Source: Alteromonas_F sp964429915 (lineage in GTDB: Bacteria > Pseudomonadota > Gammaproteobacteria > Enterobacterales > Alteromonadaceae). From it: DNA of 64,000 bases. The position numbers and the translations under genes are program-made. A model generated the notes under the pieces. That model did not search any database. It saw only the letters and a program-made list of their open reading frames with translations, and was not told where the DNA came from. The stretch spans positions 1 through 64,000 of the forward strand of contig CAYSDZ010000002.1 of the NCBI GenBank assembly GCA_964429915.1. Direction: 5' to 3'. Each line of letters begins with the position of its first letter. Positions within the stretch are counted from its first letter, which is position 1. Shown piece after piece: positions 34,333 to 43,470 of this stretch.

Positions 34333-35702
34333 GCTTCCATATCTCCGTAGGCGTGAAGTCGGTTATACAAGGTTTTTGTACTAATGCCGAGCATTTGAGC
34401 AGCAGCGCTTTTATTTCCATCAACCTTATCTAAAGTAGCGTAAATAAGGGCTTTTTCTACGTCTTCAATCGTTTTACCCGGTTGAATAGCCGTATCTTTG
34501 GTTTCTTGGCTAGTCGCAAAAGGAGATTTGAAGTTTCGCGGCAAGCTCACATATCTACCATCGGGGTCGCTCATGATAAACGCGCGATGAATGGCGTGTC
34601 TAAGCTCTCTGACATTACCTGGCCACTGGTATTCTATTAGTCGTTTCATGTCATCATGCTTAATTGAGTACGAACGATTGTGCTCTTGATTCAGCTGCGA
34701 TAAGAACGCTTGAGCAAGCAAGGGTATATCGCTTGCTCTTTCTCTTAACGCTGGGATCTCGATGGGAAAGACGGCTAGTCTGAAATAAATGTCTTCACGT
34801 AACACGTTATCGTTCGCAATACTGTGCATATTTCTGTTTGTTGCACTAACAACTCGACAGTTAATGGCGATGTCTTTACCGCCGCCGACGCGTTGTAAAG
34901 TATTCGTTTCTAATACTCTCAATAAGTTAGGCTGCATGTCTATCGGCATTTCGGTGACTTCATCGAGAAACAATGTGCCTTTATGAGCACGCTCGAATAC
35001 GCCAATCTTTTGACCGACAGCACCTGTAAATGCCCCTTTTTCATGCCCAAATAATTCGCTGCCAATTAGCTCTTTCGACAAGCCACCACAGTTAGTACTA
35101 ATTAAGTCGCCCTCTGGCGAGCTGGCGTTGTGTATAGCTTGAGCAACCAATTCTTTTCCCACACCACTCTCGCCCATTAACATGACGTTTGCTGAGCTAG
35201 TCGCTACACGGTCGATCATGGTGTACATGTCTTTCATAACTTGCGACTCACCAATCAGGCAGCCGAAATGCATGTCTTTATTAGAGTTACTCGAAGTTGA
35301 AGGCCGACTGCTTTTGGTGGTGAGGGTTTCTGAGGTGGTGGGTATTTGCGCTTTTTTATTTAACAGTTTTTGCTCAATATCTTCGCGCTGTAGAGGCTTA
35401 AGCAAATAATCGACTTGAGGGCCAACAAACTCGTTGATCATTTGCTTGACGTCGGGGTTACCGGTGATAAACGTGACGCGAGGCCGCTTTCCTTGTTCTT
35501 GAAGATACTTGAATACGTGAATGCCAGAGCCGTCCGGCAACATGAAATCTAAGAATATATGATCAAATTGATTGGTCGCTAACCATTCTTTGGCTTCGCC
35601 AACCGATTGAGCAACATCACAGTGGTGTCCGAGATAATCAACAATTCTACAAAATACGTGTGTAAACTCGGTATCGTCATCAACCAGCAGTATGCTTTTC
35701 AT
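34329..35702 (-). CDS. NtrC-family sigma-54 response regulator
   Basis: 457 residues: receiver (LLVDDDTEF; phospho-Asp in FLDFMLPDGSG), a Ser/Thr-rich linker at about 120-142, and an AAA+ domain. The AAA+ domain has Walker A GESGVGKE, the sigma-54 contact loop GAFTGA, Walker B GTLFLDEVTEM and the arginine-finger region. A C-terminal Fis-type helix-turn-helix (GNKSAAAQMLGISTKTLYNRL) completes it. It activates sigma-54 promoters when phosphorylated. It is the first gene of the operon, with the DHp-like gene overlapping its stop. I found no convincing -24/-12 site in the adjacent gap. Confidence 0.95.
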   Translation of the reverse strand: MKSILLVDDDTEFTHVFCRIVDYLGHHCDVAQSVGEAKEWLATNQFDHIFLDFMLPDGSGIHVFKYLQEQGKRPRVTFITGNPDVKQMINEFVGPQVDYLLKPLQREDIEQKLLNKKAQIPTTSETLTTKSSRPSTSSNSNKDMHFGCLIGESQVMKDMYTMIDRVATSSANVMLMGESGVGKELVAQAIHNASSPEGDLISTNCGGLSKELIGSELFGHEKGAFTGAVGQKIGVFERAHKGTLFLDEVTEMPIDMQPNLLRVLETNTLQRVGGGKDIAINCRVVSATNRNMHSIANDNVLREDIYFRLAVFPIEIPALRERASDIPLLAQAFLSQLNQEHNRSYSIKHDDMKRLIEYQWPGNVRELRHAIHRAFIMSDPDGRYVSLPRNFKSPFATSQETKDTAIQPGKTIEDVEKALIYATLDKVDGNKSAAAQMLGISTKTLYNRLHAYGDMEA

Positions 35703-36019
35703 TCGTTCTTCCTGTTATCACTACTTTTATTACTGTAGTTATCATTAGTATGGAAATGTTTACACACAATACACTTGTTTCGATCATTCTTTCTAACTTT
35801 TTTTGCTGAAAAAATTGTTAAAACATTATTAGGCGGGTTTCTTTAATTTTATTCGGCTCATTTGAAAATAATTATTCATTTTTTGGATCGAAAACGAAGG
35901 AATAGAAGTAGAAAAAACAACTTACTATCGACTGTTGTGTAATCAAGGGTTTACAGATTTTTGGGCATTTAAAAATGCAAAGAGTGTAAATATATTAGCA
36001 TATTAATAGGGGCGTTAAA
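35703..36019. other. 317-bp divergent intergenic region
   Basis: AT-rich spacer between the signalling operon (minus) and the mscS-HVA1 operon (plus). A GGGCA...TGCA pair near 35965-35980 is close to a sigma-54 pattern but has the wrong spacing. No other motif seen. Confidence 0.4.
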
Positions 36020-36940
36020 GTGGAAATAGCTGCGTTTGACCAATTTTGGTCTCTCATCAACAAGAAAATGGAAACATGGGCCGAGCTGGTGATTCAATCA
36101 CTTCCCAACTTTGTAGTCGCACTGTTGATTGCCATTTTCTTCGCCATAATATCGAGAATTGCAGGACGCATTTCGTCGAATGTACTCGGCAGGGTGTTCG
36201 AATCTAAACAGATTGCGAGCCTGCTTTCTTCAATGTTTCGAGTCGCTGTATTTGTTATAGGGTTATTTATTGCCCTTGATTTTCTAGGCTTATCGGGTGC
36301 GGTTACGTCGTTATTAGCAGGCGCGGGTATTGTTGGCTTAGCGATTGGCTTCGCGTTCCAAGACATGACTGAAAACTTGATTGCCGGCATCGCCATGGGA
36401 ATAAGGAAGCCGTTTGAAATAGGCGATGTAGTTGAAGCTGAGAGTGTGTTCGGAACTGTAAAATCAATCAATTTACGAAACACATTGGTTGAAACTTTTT
36501 TTGGTCAATTAGACGTTGTCCCCAACAAGATCCTGTTTAGAAATATCGTTACGAACTACACCACAAAAGGCTATCGGAGAATAGAAATTCCTGTCGGTAT
36601 TTCATATGCAGATAACGTTGAGCACGCTAGAGAAGTGATAAAGAATGCATTGAACGAGAGAGATTTTGTGATCAATAAAGACGAGACAGACGTTTTTGCC
36701 AAAGGATTTGGAAGCAGCAGTGTTGATTTACTTGTGTGGTTTTGGATTGATTACCCCGGTGAAGTGGGTTTCATGGAAGCTAGACATCAAGCCGTTCATC
36801 TTATTCATCAATCTCTAGCTGAGAACGACATACTGATACCATTCCCAATACGTACACTCGATTTTGATGCGAAAGGGGGTGAAAAACTAAATAGCATGTT
36901 GGCAAGTCAGCAAAAACATAATGGAGGAGAAGAAAAATGA
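36020..36940 (+). CDS. MscS-family small-conductance mechanosensitive channel
   Basis: 306 residues with three predicted membrane helices (about 28-48, 68-88 and 92-115). The pore helix LLAGAGIVGLAIGFAFQDMTENLIAGIAMGI is followed by the beta domain GDVVEAESVFGTVKSINLRNTLVET and the C-terminal vestibule domain ending IPFPIRTLDF. The length is that of classical MscS (286). The GTG start follows AGGGG. The stop overlaps the HVA1-domain gene by four bases, so the two are translationally coupled. Confidence 0.92.
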   Translation: MEIAAFDQFWSLINKKMETWAELVIQSLPNFVVALLIAIFFAIISRIAGRISSNVLGRVFESKQIASLLSSMFRVAVFVIGLFIALDFLGLSGAVTSLLAGAGIVGLAIGFAFQDMTENLIAGIAMGIRKPFEIGDVVEAESVFGTVKSINLRNTLVETFFGQLDVVPNKILFRNIVTNYTTKGYRRIEIPVGISYADNVEHAREVIKNALNERDFVINKDETDVFAKGFGSSSVDLLVWFWIDYPGEVGFMEARHQAVHLIHQSLAENDILIPFPIRTLDFDAKGGEKLNSMLASQQKHNGGEEK

Positions 36941-37155
36941 AACATTTTCAAACCAATACCAAAGTGTCGTGGGAATGGGGTAAGGGTACCGCCACGGGAT
37001 ATATACGGAAAAAATATACGAGCAAAATAGAAAAAACCATCGGCGGGTCTGATGTTACAAGAAATGCGTCAGAAGACGACCCCGCGTATTTAATTGAGCA
37101 GGACGACGGACAAGAGGTGCTGAAATCGGGTACTGAGTTAAGTAAAGCGAACTAA
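36937..37155 (+). CDS. HVA1/DUF2945 (Tudor-like) family protein
   Basis: 72 residues. The pattern VSWEWGKGTATGYIRKKYT ... TIGGSDVTRNASEDDPAYLIEQDDGQEVLKSGTEL matches the small 'hypervirulence-associated' DUF2945 family, a Tudor/SH3-like barrel found in bacteria and fungi. The molecular function is unknown. It is coupled to the upstream mscS gene by an ATGA overlap and is followed two bases later by the phosphatase/lipid-kinase gene. All three are probably one operon in a stress-type gene set. Confidence 0.88.
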   Translation: MKHFQTNTKVSWEWGKGTATGYIRKKYTSKIEKTIGGSDVTRNASEDDPAYLIEQDDGQEVLKSGTELSKAN

Positions 37156-37157
37156 GC

Positions 37158-38792
37158 ATGTTTATAATTAAGTACTACGTGGCAATTGCTTTGGCTTTTT
37201 TCAGTCTTGGTTTGTTTGTTTTTCCGACACATTGGTTTTTAGCCTCTCTATCAGTGTGGATAGGCGGGGCCTTTGGAGTCGTTTCAGGTGCTTACTTAGC
37301 CAATGCGCCTTGGGTGTTCAGAAAGAAAGAAACAGGACGGATCCCTCGGCTTGTGAAAGTGGTGTTACTGCCTTTTTTGTTGAGTGCTCAGGTTTATAAT
37401 GTTTGGTCTCGTAAACGAGACACTGTGCCTAGCATTCAAAAAGTAGACAAGCATCTCTTCTTAGCGTGTCGGCTTTTCCCTAGCGACACCGACACTCTAG
37501 ACGAAAACAATATCAAGGCCATTCTAGATGCTACTTCCGAATTTGATGGTTTGAGCGTGATGTCAGAATCGTATGCCTTTGATTATCTCAACATTCCCAT
37601 TTTAGACCATCGTTCACCTACGCCTGAAGATGTTAAACGTGCGGTAAAGTGGATACATGCTCACGTTAAACATGGTAACTCAGTGGTGGTGCACTGTGCC
37701 TTGGGGAGAGGGCGCTCCTTTTTTTTGGTGGCGGCTTATTTACTCGCTCGCTATCCGCAAAAAACCGTCAGGGAGGTGTTGGAAGAAGTCAATGCAATAA
37801 GAGGTACGGCAAGGCTGAATAAAACACAGATTAAAGCCTTAATCCGTTTGCATGAAGATAAAGCATTTTCAGTCAGCTCACATGCTGTGTTAGTTGTAAA
37901 TCCTGTTTCTGGCGGGGGAAAGTGGGATCTCCATCGTAATTTCATTGAAGAAAGCCTGTCTCGCCAGTACGAACTAACTATCCTCGAAACCCACCCTGAG
38001 GCAAATTTAAACGCCCAATTGGCAAATATTATCACCCAAGACACTCAGTGTATTATTGCTTGCGGCGGAGACGGAACGCTTAGAGAAGTAGCACAAACTG
38101 TGCTGACTAAAAATATTGTCTTTGGCATCATTCCTCTTGGCACAACCAATGCGTTAGCCCATGCTCTTTTTGGAAACTTGAGTAAAGTGATGGGTGTTAA
38201 GTTGTCGTGCGACATCATTCTTCAAAATAACGTAAAAAAATTGGACGTTGCTTGGTGCAATGATGAAATGAGCTTATTAGCGTTGGGAGTAGGTTTTGAA
38301 GCAACCATGATTGCTAAGGCAGATAGGGAGAAAAAGAATACATCAGGGCAGCTTGCCTATCTTCAAGGTCTGGGAGAAGCCGTGCTAGAAAACGAATCAC
38401 AGGTATTAGATTTTTTTATTGATGACACAGAACAAGTTGAAACAGAAGTATCTAGTTTAATGGTTGCCAATGCTGCTCCGTTTACCACTGTTTTAGCACA
38501 GGGCAACGGTCAGCCCGATCCCTTCGATGGGAAACTCGACGTCACTTTATTCGGCAAACTCGATTCCCCTTTATCTTTGTTTAATGCACTCATTTCTCCG
38601 CCTAATGAGATGCAAACTGATATACGTGAGACCGAAACACCCACTCCATTAAAAAAATTTCAAATTGAAAAACTTCAACTACGCTCTGAATCAAAATTTA
38701 ATTACGTGATTGATGGCGAAGTTAGAACCACCAACGATTTATTGATTAAGATCCACAAGCAAGCGTTAAAGATATTTGTTCCTTTGGACTAA
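37158..38792 (+). CDS. fusion of membrane anchor, dual-specificity phosphatase and diacylglycerol-kinase domain
   Basis: 544 residues. Two N-terminal membrane helices (about 5-22 and 28-48) are followed by a dual-specificity phosphatase domain with the active site HCALGRGRS (nucleophile Cys180, Arg186). A YegS/DagK-type lipid kinase domain runs from about 235 (VLVVNPVSGGGK, then CGGDGTLREVA and GIIPLGTTNALA) to the end. The order suggests a membrane-associated enzyme acting on phosphorylated lipids (a PTPMT1-like phosphatase coupled to a lipid kinase). The exact substrate is unknown. It follows the HVA1 gene by two bases, and a terminator comes 23 bases after the stop. Confidence 0.85.
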   Translation: MFIIKYYVAIALAFFSLGLFVFPTHWFLASLSVWIGGAFGVVSGAYLANAPWVFRKKETGRIPRLVKVVLLPFLLSAQVYNVWSRKRDTVPSIQKVDKHLFLACRLFPSDTDTLDENNIKAILDATSEFDGLSVMSESYAFDYLNIPILDHRSPTPEDVKRAVKWIHAHVKHGNSVVVHCALGRGRSFFLVAAYLLARYPQKTVREVLEEVNAIRGTARLNKTQIKALIRLHEDKAFSVSSHAVLVVNPVSGGGKWDLHRNFIEESLSRQYELTILETHPEANLNAQLANIITQDTQCIIACGGDGTLREVAQTVLTKNIVFGIIPLGTTNALAHALFGNLSKVMGVKLSCDIILQNNVKKLDVAWCNDEMSLLALGVGFEATMIAKADREKKNTSGQLAYLQGLGEAVLENESQVLDFFIDDTEQVETEVSSLMVANAAPFTTVLAQGNGQPDPFDGKLDVTLFGKLDSPLSLFNALISPPNEMQTDIRETETPTPLKKFQIEKLQLRSESKFNYVIDGEVRTTNDLLIKIHKQALKIFVPLD

Positions 38793-38815
38793 ATGACCGC
38801 TTTTGTCATGCCAAT

Positions 38816-38844
38816 AAAAAACCCCACTTTATGCAGGGTTTTTT
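38816..38844. terminator. bidirectional rho-independent terminator
   Basis: AAAAAACCC (38816-38824) pairs with GGGTTTTTT (38836-38844) around an 11-base loop. It sits between the convergent lipid-kinase and hemerythrin genes and has T tracts in both directions. Confidence 0.82.
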
Positions 38845-38865
38845 ATGAACCATTGAGAAAAAGCT

Positions 38866-39309
38866 TTACGCGTCTTCAAGCTGTTTTTGTTTTTCTTCAA
38901 CAAATTCGTCACCCAATGCTTTTTTCTCTTCAGAATCCAACACTGTTTTCGCCTGTTGGAAAAACTCCTTTTCCTCTTCGTCTAAATGGTGTAGCAATTT
39001 TTCATTGAGCTGTTTCATGTAATGCATCCATGCTGATGAACTCATATCGGTGTTGTCTAATGTTTCAACCAGCTTATCTAATTGATAATGCTCATGAATG
39101 GCGTGGCGAGACTCATCAATGGTTTTATCTGACTCCATAAGAGGAGAATAGAAATGACGCTCCTCCGCTGACGCGTGGGCAGCCAGTTCGTTTTTCAACT
39201 CATTGAAGTGAAACCGCCTCGCTTCACTGTCGCCCGTAGTTTCCAATAAAATTTTCAATAGTAAACGTTGCTTCTCATGATCTTTTCGGATGGCTTCAAA
39301 AATTTTCAT
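38866..39309 (-). CDS. hemerythrin HHE-domain protein
   Basis: 147 residues, all helical. The metal-ligand pattern of hemerythrin-like proteins is visible: IRKDHEKQ (His near 11), HASAEERHFYSPL, HAIHEHYQLD, and HHLDEEEKEFF. Such proteins bind a di-iron centre and act in oxygen or nitric oxide sensing, iron handling or stress repair. I prefer the ATG at 39309 (AGGAG five bases before) over a GTG two codons upstream. It is a single gene, convergent with the stress operon. A function in oxidative or osmotic stress is inferred from context. Confidence 0.85.
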   Translation of the reverse strand: MKIFEAIRKDHEKQRLLLKILLETTGDSEARRFHFNELKNELAAHASAEERHFYSPLMESDKTIDESRHAIHEHYQLDKLVETLDNTDMSSSAWMHYMKQLNEKLLHHLDEEEKEFFQQAKTVLDSEEKKALGDEFVEEKQKQLEDA

Positions 39310-39515
39310 TGTCACTCCTAGTTTTATGGTCTCGAATACAAAAATTTCAACTCGAAACGAAAATGTACTCTAGTGAATGCAGAAAACAAACCAAAAAAGA
39401 GGGAGTGATAAGTTATTGAAAATATTGCAAATAATTTAAATTCACCAAGTGGCTTACTGCAATTTTTACTACTCATGCGTAATTATTTCCCAAAACTTGC
39501 GTTATCGCTTTAAGG

Positions 39516-40478
39516 CTATAAAAATCGCAACGACAATCCAATACTGAGTCTTCGCAAATATACGTTGTAATCGATCAGTGAATCGCCGTAACCATCGAAG
39601 TATTGCAGCATGACGTTGTAATGTTGATTGATGGGATAAAATACATTCAGTTCAACACCGCTCCTATTATCAGAAAACGACAAGTTATTTCTGAGTTTTG
39701 CCATCACGTTGAAGGCACCAAAATCATAGACGACGCCCATTTCCGCTCGCCCATAAAATTCGAGAATGTCTGGGTTATCATCGCCCTCTGGATCTAGAGG
39801 GAACTCTTTGTCGTCTTCAGGTAGTCGATACCACGTCGAAAAATAATACGAAGCGCGCTTACTGCTGAACTGTAAACGGCCCACAATTCTGTCCCAACTT
39901 CGAGACTTAAATTGGTCTTGTCCGTTGGACATATGATTGAATCCAACTTGAGCGCCAGTAAAGCGCAAACCAAAGATCTCCCAATCTGTCGTCCATTGGT
40001 AGAATAGTTCAGGTTGATAATTTGTTTCTCTAAACGGTCTTGATGCTTCAGCGTTGTACACCTGCCAGAACGACGTGCCTGTAAAAGCAAACATCAAACC
40101 CTCGGATTTACCTCGTTCAAATAGATAAACTGGTAATTTTAAGCTTATTTGAAATTTAGCTTCAAAAGGATCGACGTTTGCGTTGTTTAATCCATCTACT
40201 GTGATGGTATTAGCCTCGGTGGTGTAACCAACTGGCAATAAGTAGTTAAGCCTATGCTGGCTGATAGAAAAAGGGTTATTAACCGCTTTGAATTCAGCTT
40301 TCTGTCGGTCGTCCGTCAGCGTTTCTCCCTTTGGAGAAGTATCTATATTACGCTCTATAAAATCCTCGGCTTTCTCGATCGCAGATTGCAACGGTGCTGG
40401 GTCTTCATTTTGTTGCGCGTAAACAGAGCCGCTAAATAACAAGCATAGACTCACACGCGCAAAAGAGGTTAAAAACAT
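39516..40478 (-). CDS. pldA: outer-membrane phospholipase A (PldA)
   Basis: 320 residues with a signal peptide (cleavage near YAQ, about 21). It is a beta-barrel with the catalytic signature GFNHMSNGQ (His182, Ser184) and SRSWDR. In E. coli OMPLA the triad is His142-Ser144-Asn156. Here the aligned third residue is Asp196, with the same 12-residue spacing, giving a Ser-His-Asp arrangement. It is a calcium-dependent enzyme that hydrolyses phospholipids in the outer leaflet after envelope damage. It ends with aromatic strands (LSIGLSLRFL), typical of outer-membrane insertion. It appears monocistronic. Confidence 0.9.
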   Translation of the reverse strand: MFLTSFARVSLCLLFSGSVYAQQNEDPAPLQSAIEKAEDFIERNIDTSPKGETLTDDRQKAEFKAVNNPFSISQHRLNYLLPVGYTTEANTITVDGLNNANVDPFEAKFQISLKLPVYLFERGKSEGLMFAFTGTSFWQVYNAEASRPFRETNYQPELFYQWTTDWEIFGLRFTGAQVGFNHMSNGQDQFKSRSWDRIVGRLQFSSKRASYYFSTWYRLPEDDKEFPLDPEGDDNPDILEFYGRAEMGVVYDFGAFNVMAKLRNNLSFSDNRSGVELNVFYPINQHYNVMLQYFDGYGDSLIDYNVYLRRLSIGLSLRFL

Positions 40479-40522
40479 AAATAAGCTTCTAAATATTCAC
40501 AAAAGTAAAATGCAATGGTCTA

Positions 40523-41872
40523 TCAGAAGCCAGCACTTAGCAAGGCATTTGCTAATGCTCTAAAGCCCGATACTACAGCACTGCGTTTATAATTGACCTG
40601 TATCTCGTTTGCGGCCTGACTTTCCTTTAAACAAGCGTCGTGTATGTTTTTCATTGCCTGCTTTAATTGTTCGTCAAGTTTTTCTTCTGAACGGTAAGTA
40701 AAATCGGCATTTTGCTGCATTTCAAATCCCGACAGTATTACGCCTCCTGCGTTGGAGGCTTTACCCGGCACATGAACAATACTAGCCTCTTCAAAGACCT
40801 CCTCCGCTTGCTGAGTGCAGGGCATATTCGCTCCCTCTACTACCCAAACAATATTGTTATCCACTATCGCCTGTGCCGATTCTTTATCTATTTCGTTTTG
40901 CGTTGCACACGGCAAGGCTATATCACTCTCAAATTGCCATGGTGTTTGGTTAGCCAGATAATCACCTTCTCCCTTTTCAGCCAAAGCCTCTAAGGCATTA
41001 GCATTGCTTTCTTGCGGATTCTCTGATTGATCGATTAACCACGCTACTGACGCTAAGCTTACGCCTTTCTCGTTAACAAACACACCTCGACTGTTGGAAA
41101 GCGTTAATACCTTTGCGCCGCTTTCAATGGCTTTTTGTGCTGCGTAAAGGGCTACATTACCTGCGCCTGAAATACAAACGCGCATACCCTCAAGCGTCTT
41201 GTCTTGGTAGGCTAAAGCTTGTTGAAGAAAATAAATAACTCCAAAACCTGTTGCTTGAGTACGAAGCTGACTGCCTCCTAGTTCAAGTGGCTTGCCTGAG
41301 AAAGCCCCTTGATATTGATGAGTCAGTTTTAAATATTCACCGTACATCCAACCTATTTCTCTGCTACCTACCCCCATATCACCGGCAGGTACGTCTTGAT
41401 GGCTGCCGATATGTTCATGAACGGCTAAAGAGTACGCTTTACAAAATCGTCTGATTTCATTAGGCGAGGCTTGTTTTGGATTAAAATCAGCACCCCCTTT
41501 TCCTGCGCCCAAAGTAAGGCCAGTTAGCGCGTTTTTAAAACTTTGCTCTAAGGCTAAAAACTTAAGCACCGATTGAGAAGTAGTCGGAGTAAAGCGTGTT
41601 CCGCCCTTATAGGGCCCAAGCAGATTGCTGTGCTGAACTCGCCAACCTGTATTCACCCTACACTGATGAGTGTCGTCTTCCCATTCAATCTTAAATGAGT
41701 GAATATGATTGGGTACCAACAAACGTTGTGCCACATTCGCGCGTTTATACTGCTCATTGGCATTAATGATGGGTGCAAATTGTTCTAATAAACTGGATGC
41801 GGCTTGAATGTATTCTGGTTCGTTAGGGGCAATTTCTGCTAACCAATCTAGTGTTTCTGTGACTAAAGACAT
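40523..41872 (-). CDS. gdhA: glutamate dehydrogenase (NADP type)
   Basis: 449 residues. Catalyses reductive amination of 2-oxoglutarate to glutamate. The substrate-binding segment is GPYKGGTRFTPT, the catalytic lysine region is GAGKGGADFNPK, then DVPAGDMGVGSREIGWM. The Rossmann nucleotide motif is CISGAGNVALYAA, and the segment VVEGANMPCT follows. The length matches the hexameric NADP-dependent GdhA (447 in E. coli). It is a single gene with a short gap from the GNAT-nitrilase gene upstream. Together with proBA nearby it makes a glutamate-centred neighbourhood. Confidence 0.95.
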   Translation of the reverse strand: MSLVTETLDWLAEIAPNEPEYIQAASSLLEQFAPIINANEQYKRANVAQRLLVPNHIHSFKIEWEDDTHQCRVNTGWRVQHSNLLGPYKGGTRFTPTTSQSVLKFLALEQSFKNALTGLTLGAGKGGADFNPKQASPNEIRRFCKAYSLAVHEHIGSHQDVPAGDMGVGSREIGWMYGEYLKLTHQYQGAFSGKPLELGGSQLRTQATGFGVIYFLQQALAYQDKTLEGMRVCISGAGNVALYAAQKAIESGAKVLTLSNSRGVFVNEKGVSLASVAWLIDQSENPQESNANALEALAEKGEGDYLANQTPWQFESDIALPCATQNEIDKESAQAIVDNNIVWVVEGANMPCTQQAEEVFEEASIVHVPGKASNAGGVILSGFEMQQNADFTYRSEEKLDEQLKQAMKNIHDACLKESQAANEIQVNYKRSAVVSGFRALANALLSAGF

Positions 41873-41916
41873 CGTTGTTTCCGTTTTAAATAAGATAATT
41901 TAGGATAGATAAAGAC

Positions 41917-43461
41917 TTACTCGCCGAGCCATTCAACACGGTATAGGTCGCGTCGGCGATCTAGATAATTTCGTACTGAACCTTCATTTTGTAGTTTTGT
42001 AAGTTTGTCTAAATCTAGGTCGACAATTAGCGTCATTTCAGTATTCGGCGTGGTTTCTGATACGATGGCGTCATGCGGAAAGGCAAAATCTGACGGAGAA
42101 AACACGGCCGTTTGACCATATTGAATATCCACATTGTCTACTTTAGGCAAATTACCAACACTACCTGCAATGGCAACATAGCATTCATTTTCAATCGCAC
42201 GCGCTTGTGCACAGCGTCTTACTCGTAGGTAACCATTTTTGGTGTCTGTCCAAAAAGGCACAAACAAAATTTTCATATCTTGTTCGCTAAGTAGGCGCGC
42301 TAGTTCTGGAAATTCAACGTCGTAACAAATCAAAACCCCGATTTTGCCAAAATCGGTATCAAAAGCGGAAAGTCGATTGCCGCCTTTCATTATCCAGTCG
42401 GTTTTCTCATGTGGAGTAAGGTGTAATTTGTATTGACTTTCAATGGTGCCATCGCGATTGCAAATAAAGCTGACATTGTATAACTCGTCATCTTCAATCA
42501 ATGGCATAGAGCCTGCAATAATCGTTATGTTGTAGGCGACCGCGAGCTGAGACATCGCTGTTCTTATTTCGTCAGTATATTCGGCCAAATGCCAAATAGC
42601 GTCGATTGAACTGTCGCTAGGGCTCAGGCCCATTAACGGCGCGTTGAAAAATTCTGGAAATAAAGCGACGTCGCATTTGTAGTCAGATAAAGCATCAACA
42701 AAATATTCAACTTGTTGTAACAGCTCTTGCACATTGTTGAAATAACGCATCTGCCATTGCACACAACCAATACGTGCGTTTGCTTTGTGGCGTGCAATTA
42801 GGCTCGATTTGTTGGGGTCAAAATAGATGTTATGCCATTGCAACAAGGTGGCATAACCTTTCGATGCTTTATCTTCCGGCAAATAAGCACTTAATACTCG
42901 TTTAACTTCAAAGCCGTTGGAAAGCTGAAAGGTAAGAATAGGGTCATAAATATCTTTTGATTTCACGGCATCAATGTATTCATAAGGCGTTAGCTTGTCT
43001 GCATGCTGCGCGTAGTGAGGGATACGTCCACCTGCCATAATCGATTTAAGATTTAGATTTCGACACAAATCTTTCCTTGCTTCATAAAGACGTCGTCCTA
43101 ATCGCATTCCTCTATAGTCTGGCGATACAATAACTTCTACGCCGTATAGAACATCACCATTGGGATCGTGAGTCGTTAAATAAGCATCACCCGTTATTTC
43201 GTCATAGCTGTGTTTATCGCCAAACTGGTCATAGTCGACAATGACCGAAATGGCAAAGGCGACGACTTTACCCTTATCTTCAATACAAATTTGTCCCTCA
43301 CGAAATGTATTCACTTGCGCTTTAAAATTTTTGTATGGCCATGCTCCACCCACTTGGGCGTAAACTACGTCCATCAAGGCTTTTACGTCTTGATAGTCAT
43401 CTATATTTAGGTGACGCAGTTCAAGTTGGTGAGTGTGCATGTCTTCGTTTTGTTCTGTCAC
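41917..43461 (-). CDS. GNAT acetyltransferase-nitrilase fusion (carbon-nitrogen hydrolase)
   Basis: 514 residues. The N-terminal GNAT domain (about 12-200) contains the acetyl-CoA loop VSPDYRGMRLGRRLY. The C-terminal nitrilase/amidase domain (about 222-505) has the Glu-Lys-Cys triad visible in LFPEFFNAP, LHLTPHEK and LICYDVEFPELAR. This bifunctional arrangement is a known family. The joint substrate is unknown. It lies nine bases downstream of an MFS transporter gene, suggesting the two are co-transcribed and that the transporter carries a substrate or product. Confidence 0.88.
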   Translation of the reverse strand: MTEQNEDMHTHQLELRHLNIDDYQDVKALMDVVYAQVGGAWPYKNFKAQVNTFREGQICIEDKGKVVAFAISVIVDYDQFGDKHSYDEITGDAYLTTHDPNGDVLYGVEVIVSPDYRGMRLGRRLYEARKDLCRNLNLKSIMAGGRIPHYAQHADKLTPYEYIDAVKSKDIYDPILTFQLSNGFEVKRVLSAYLPEDKASKGYATLLQWHNIYFDPNKSSLIARHKANARIGCVQWQMRYFNNVQELLQQVEYFVDALSDYKCDVALFPEFFNAPLMGLSPSDSSIDAIWHLAEYTDEIRTAMSQLAVAYNITIIAGSMPLIEDDELYNVSFICNRDGTIESQYKLHLTPHEKTDWIMKGGNRLSAFDTDFGKIGVLICYDVEFPELARLLSEQDMKILFVPFWTDTKNGYLRVRRCAQARAIENECYVAIAGSVGNLPKVDNVDIQYGQTAVFSPSDFAFPHDAIVSETTPNTEMTLIVDLDLDKLTKLQNEGSVRNYLDRRRDLYRVEWLGE

Positions 43462-43470
43462 GGTGTATCC

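Noticed and set aside
35960..35985. Possible sigma-54 -24/-12 promoter upstream of the mscS operon
   Set aside because: The GG-to-GC distance is one base longer than the strict spacing, which sigma-54 promoters do not tolerate.
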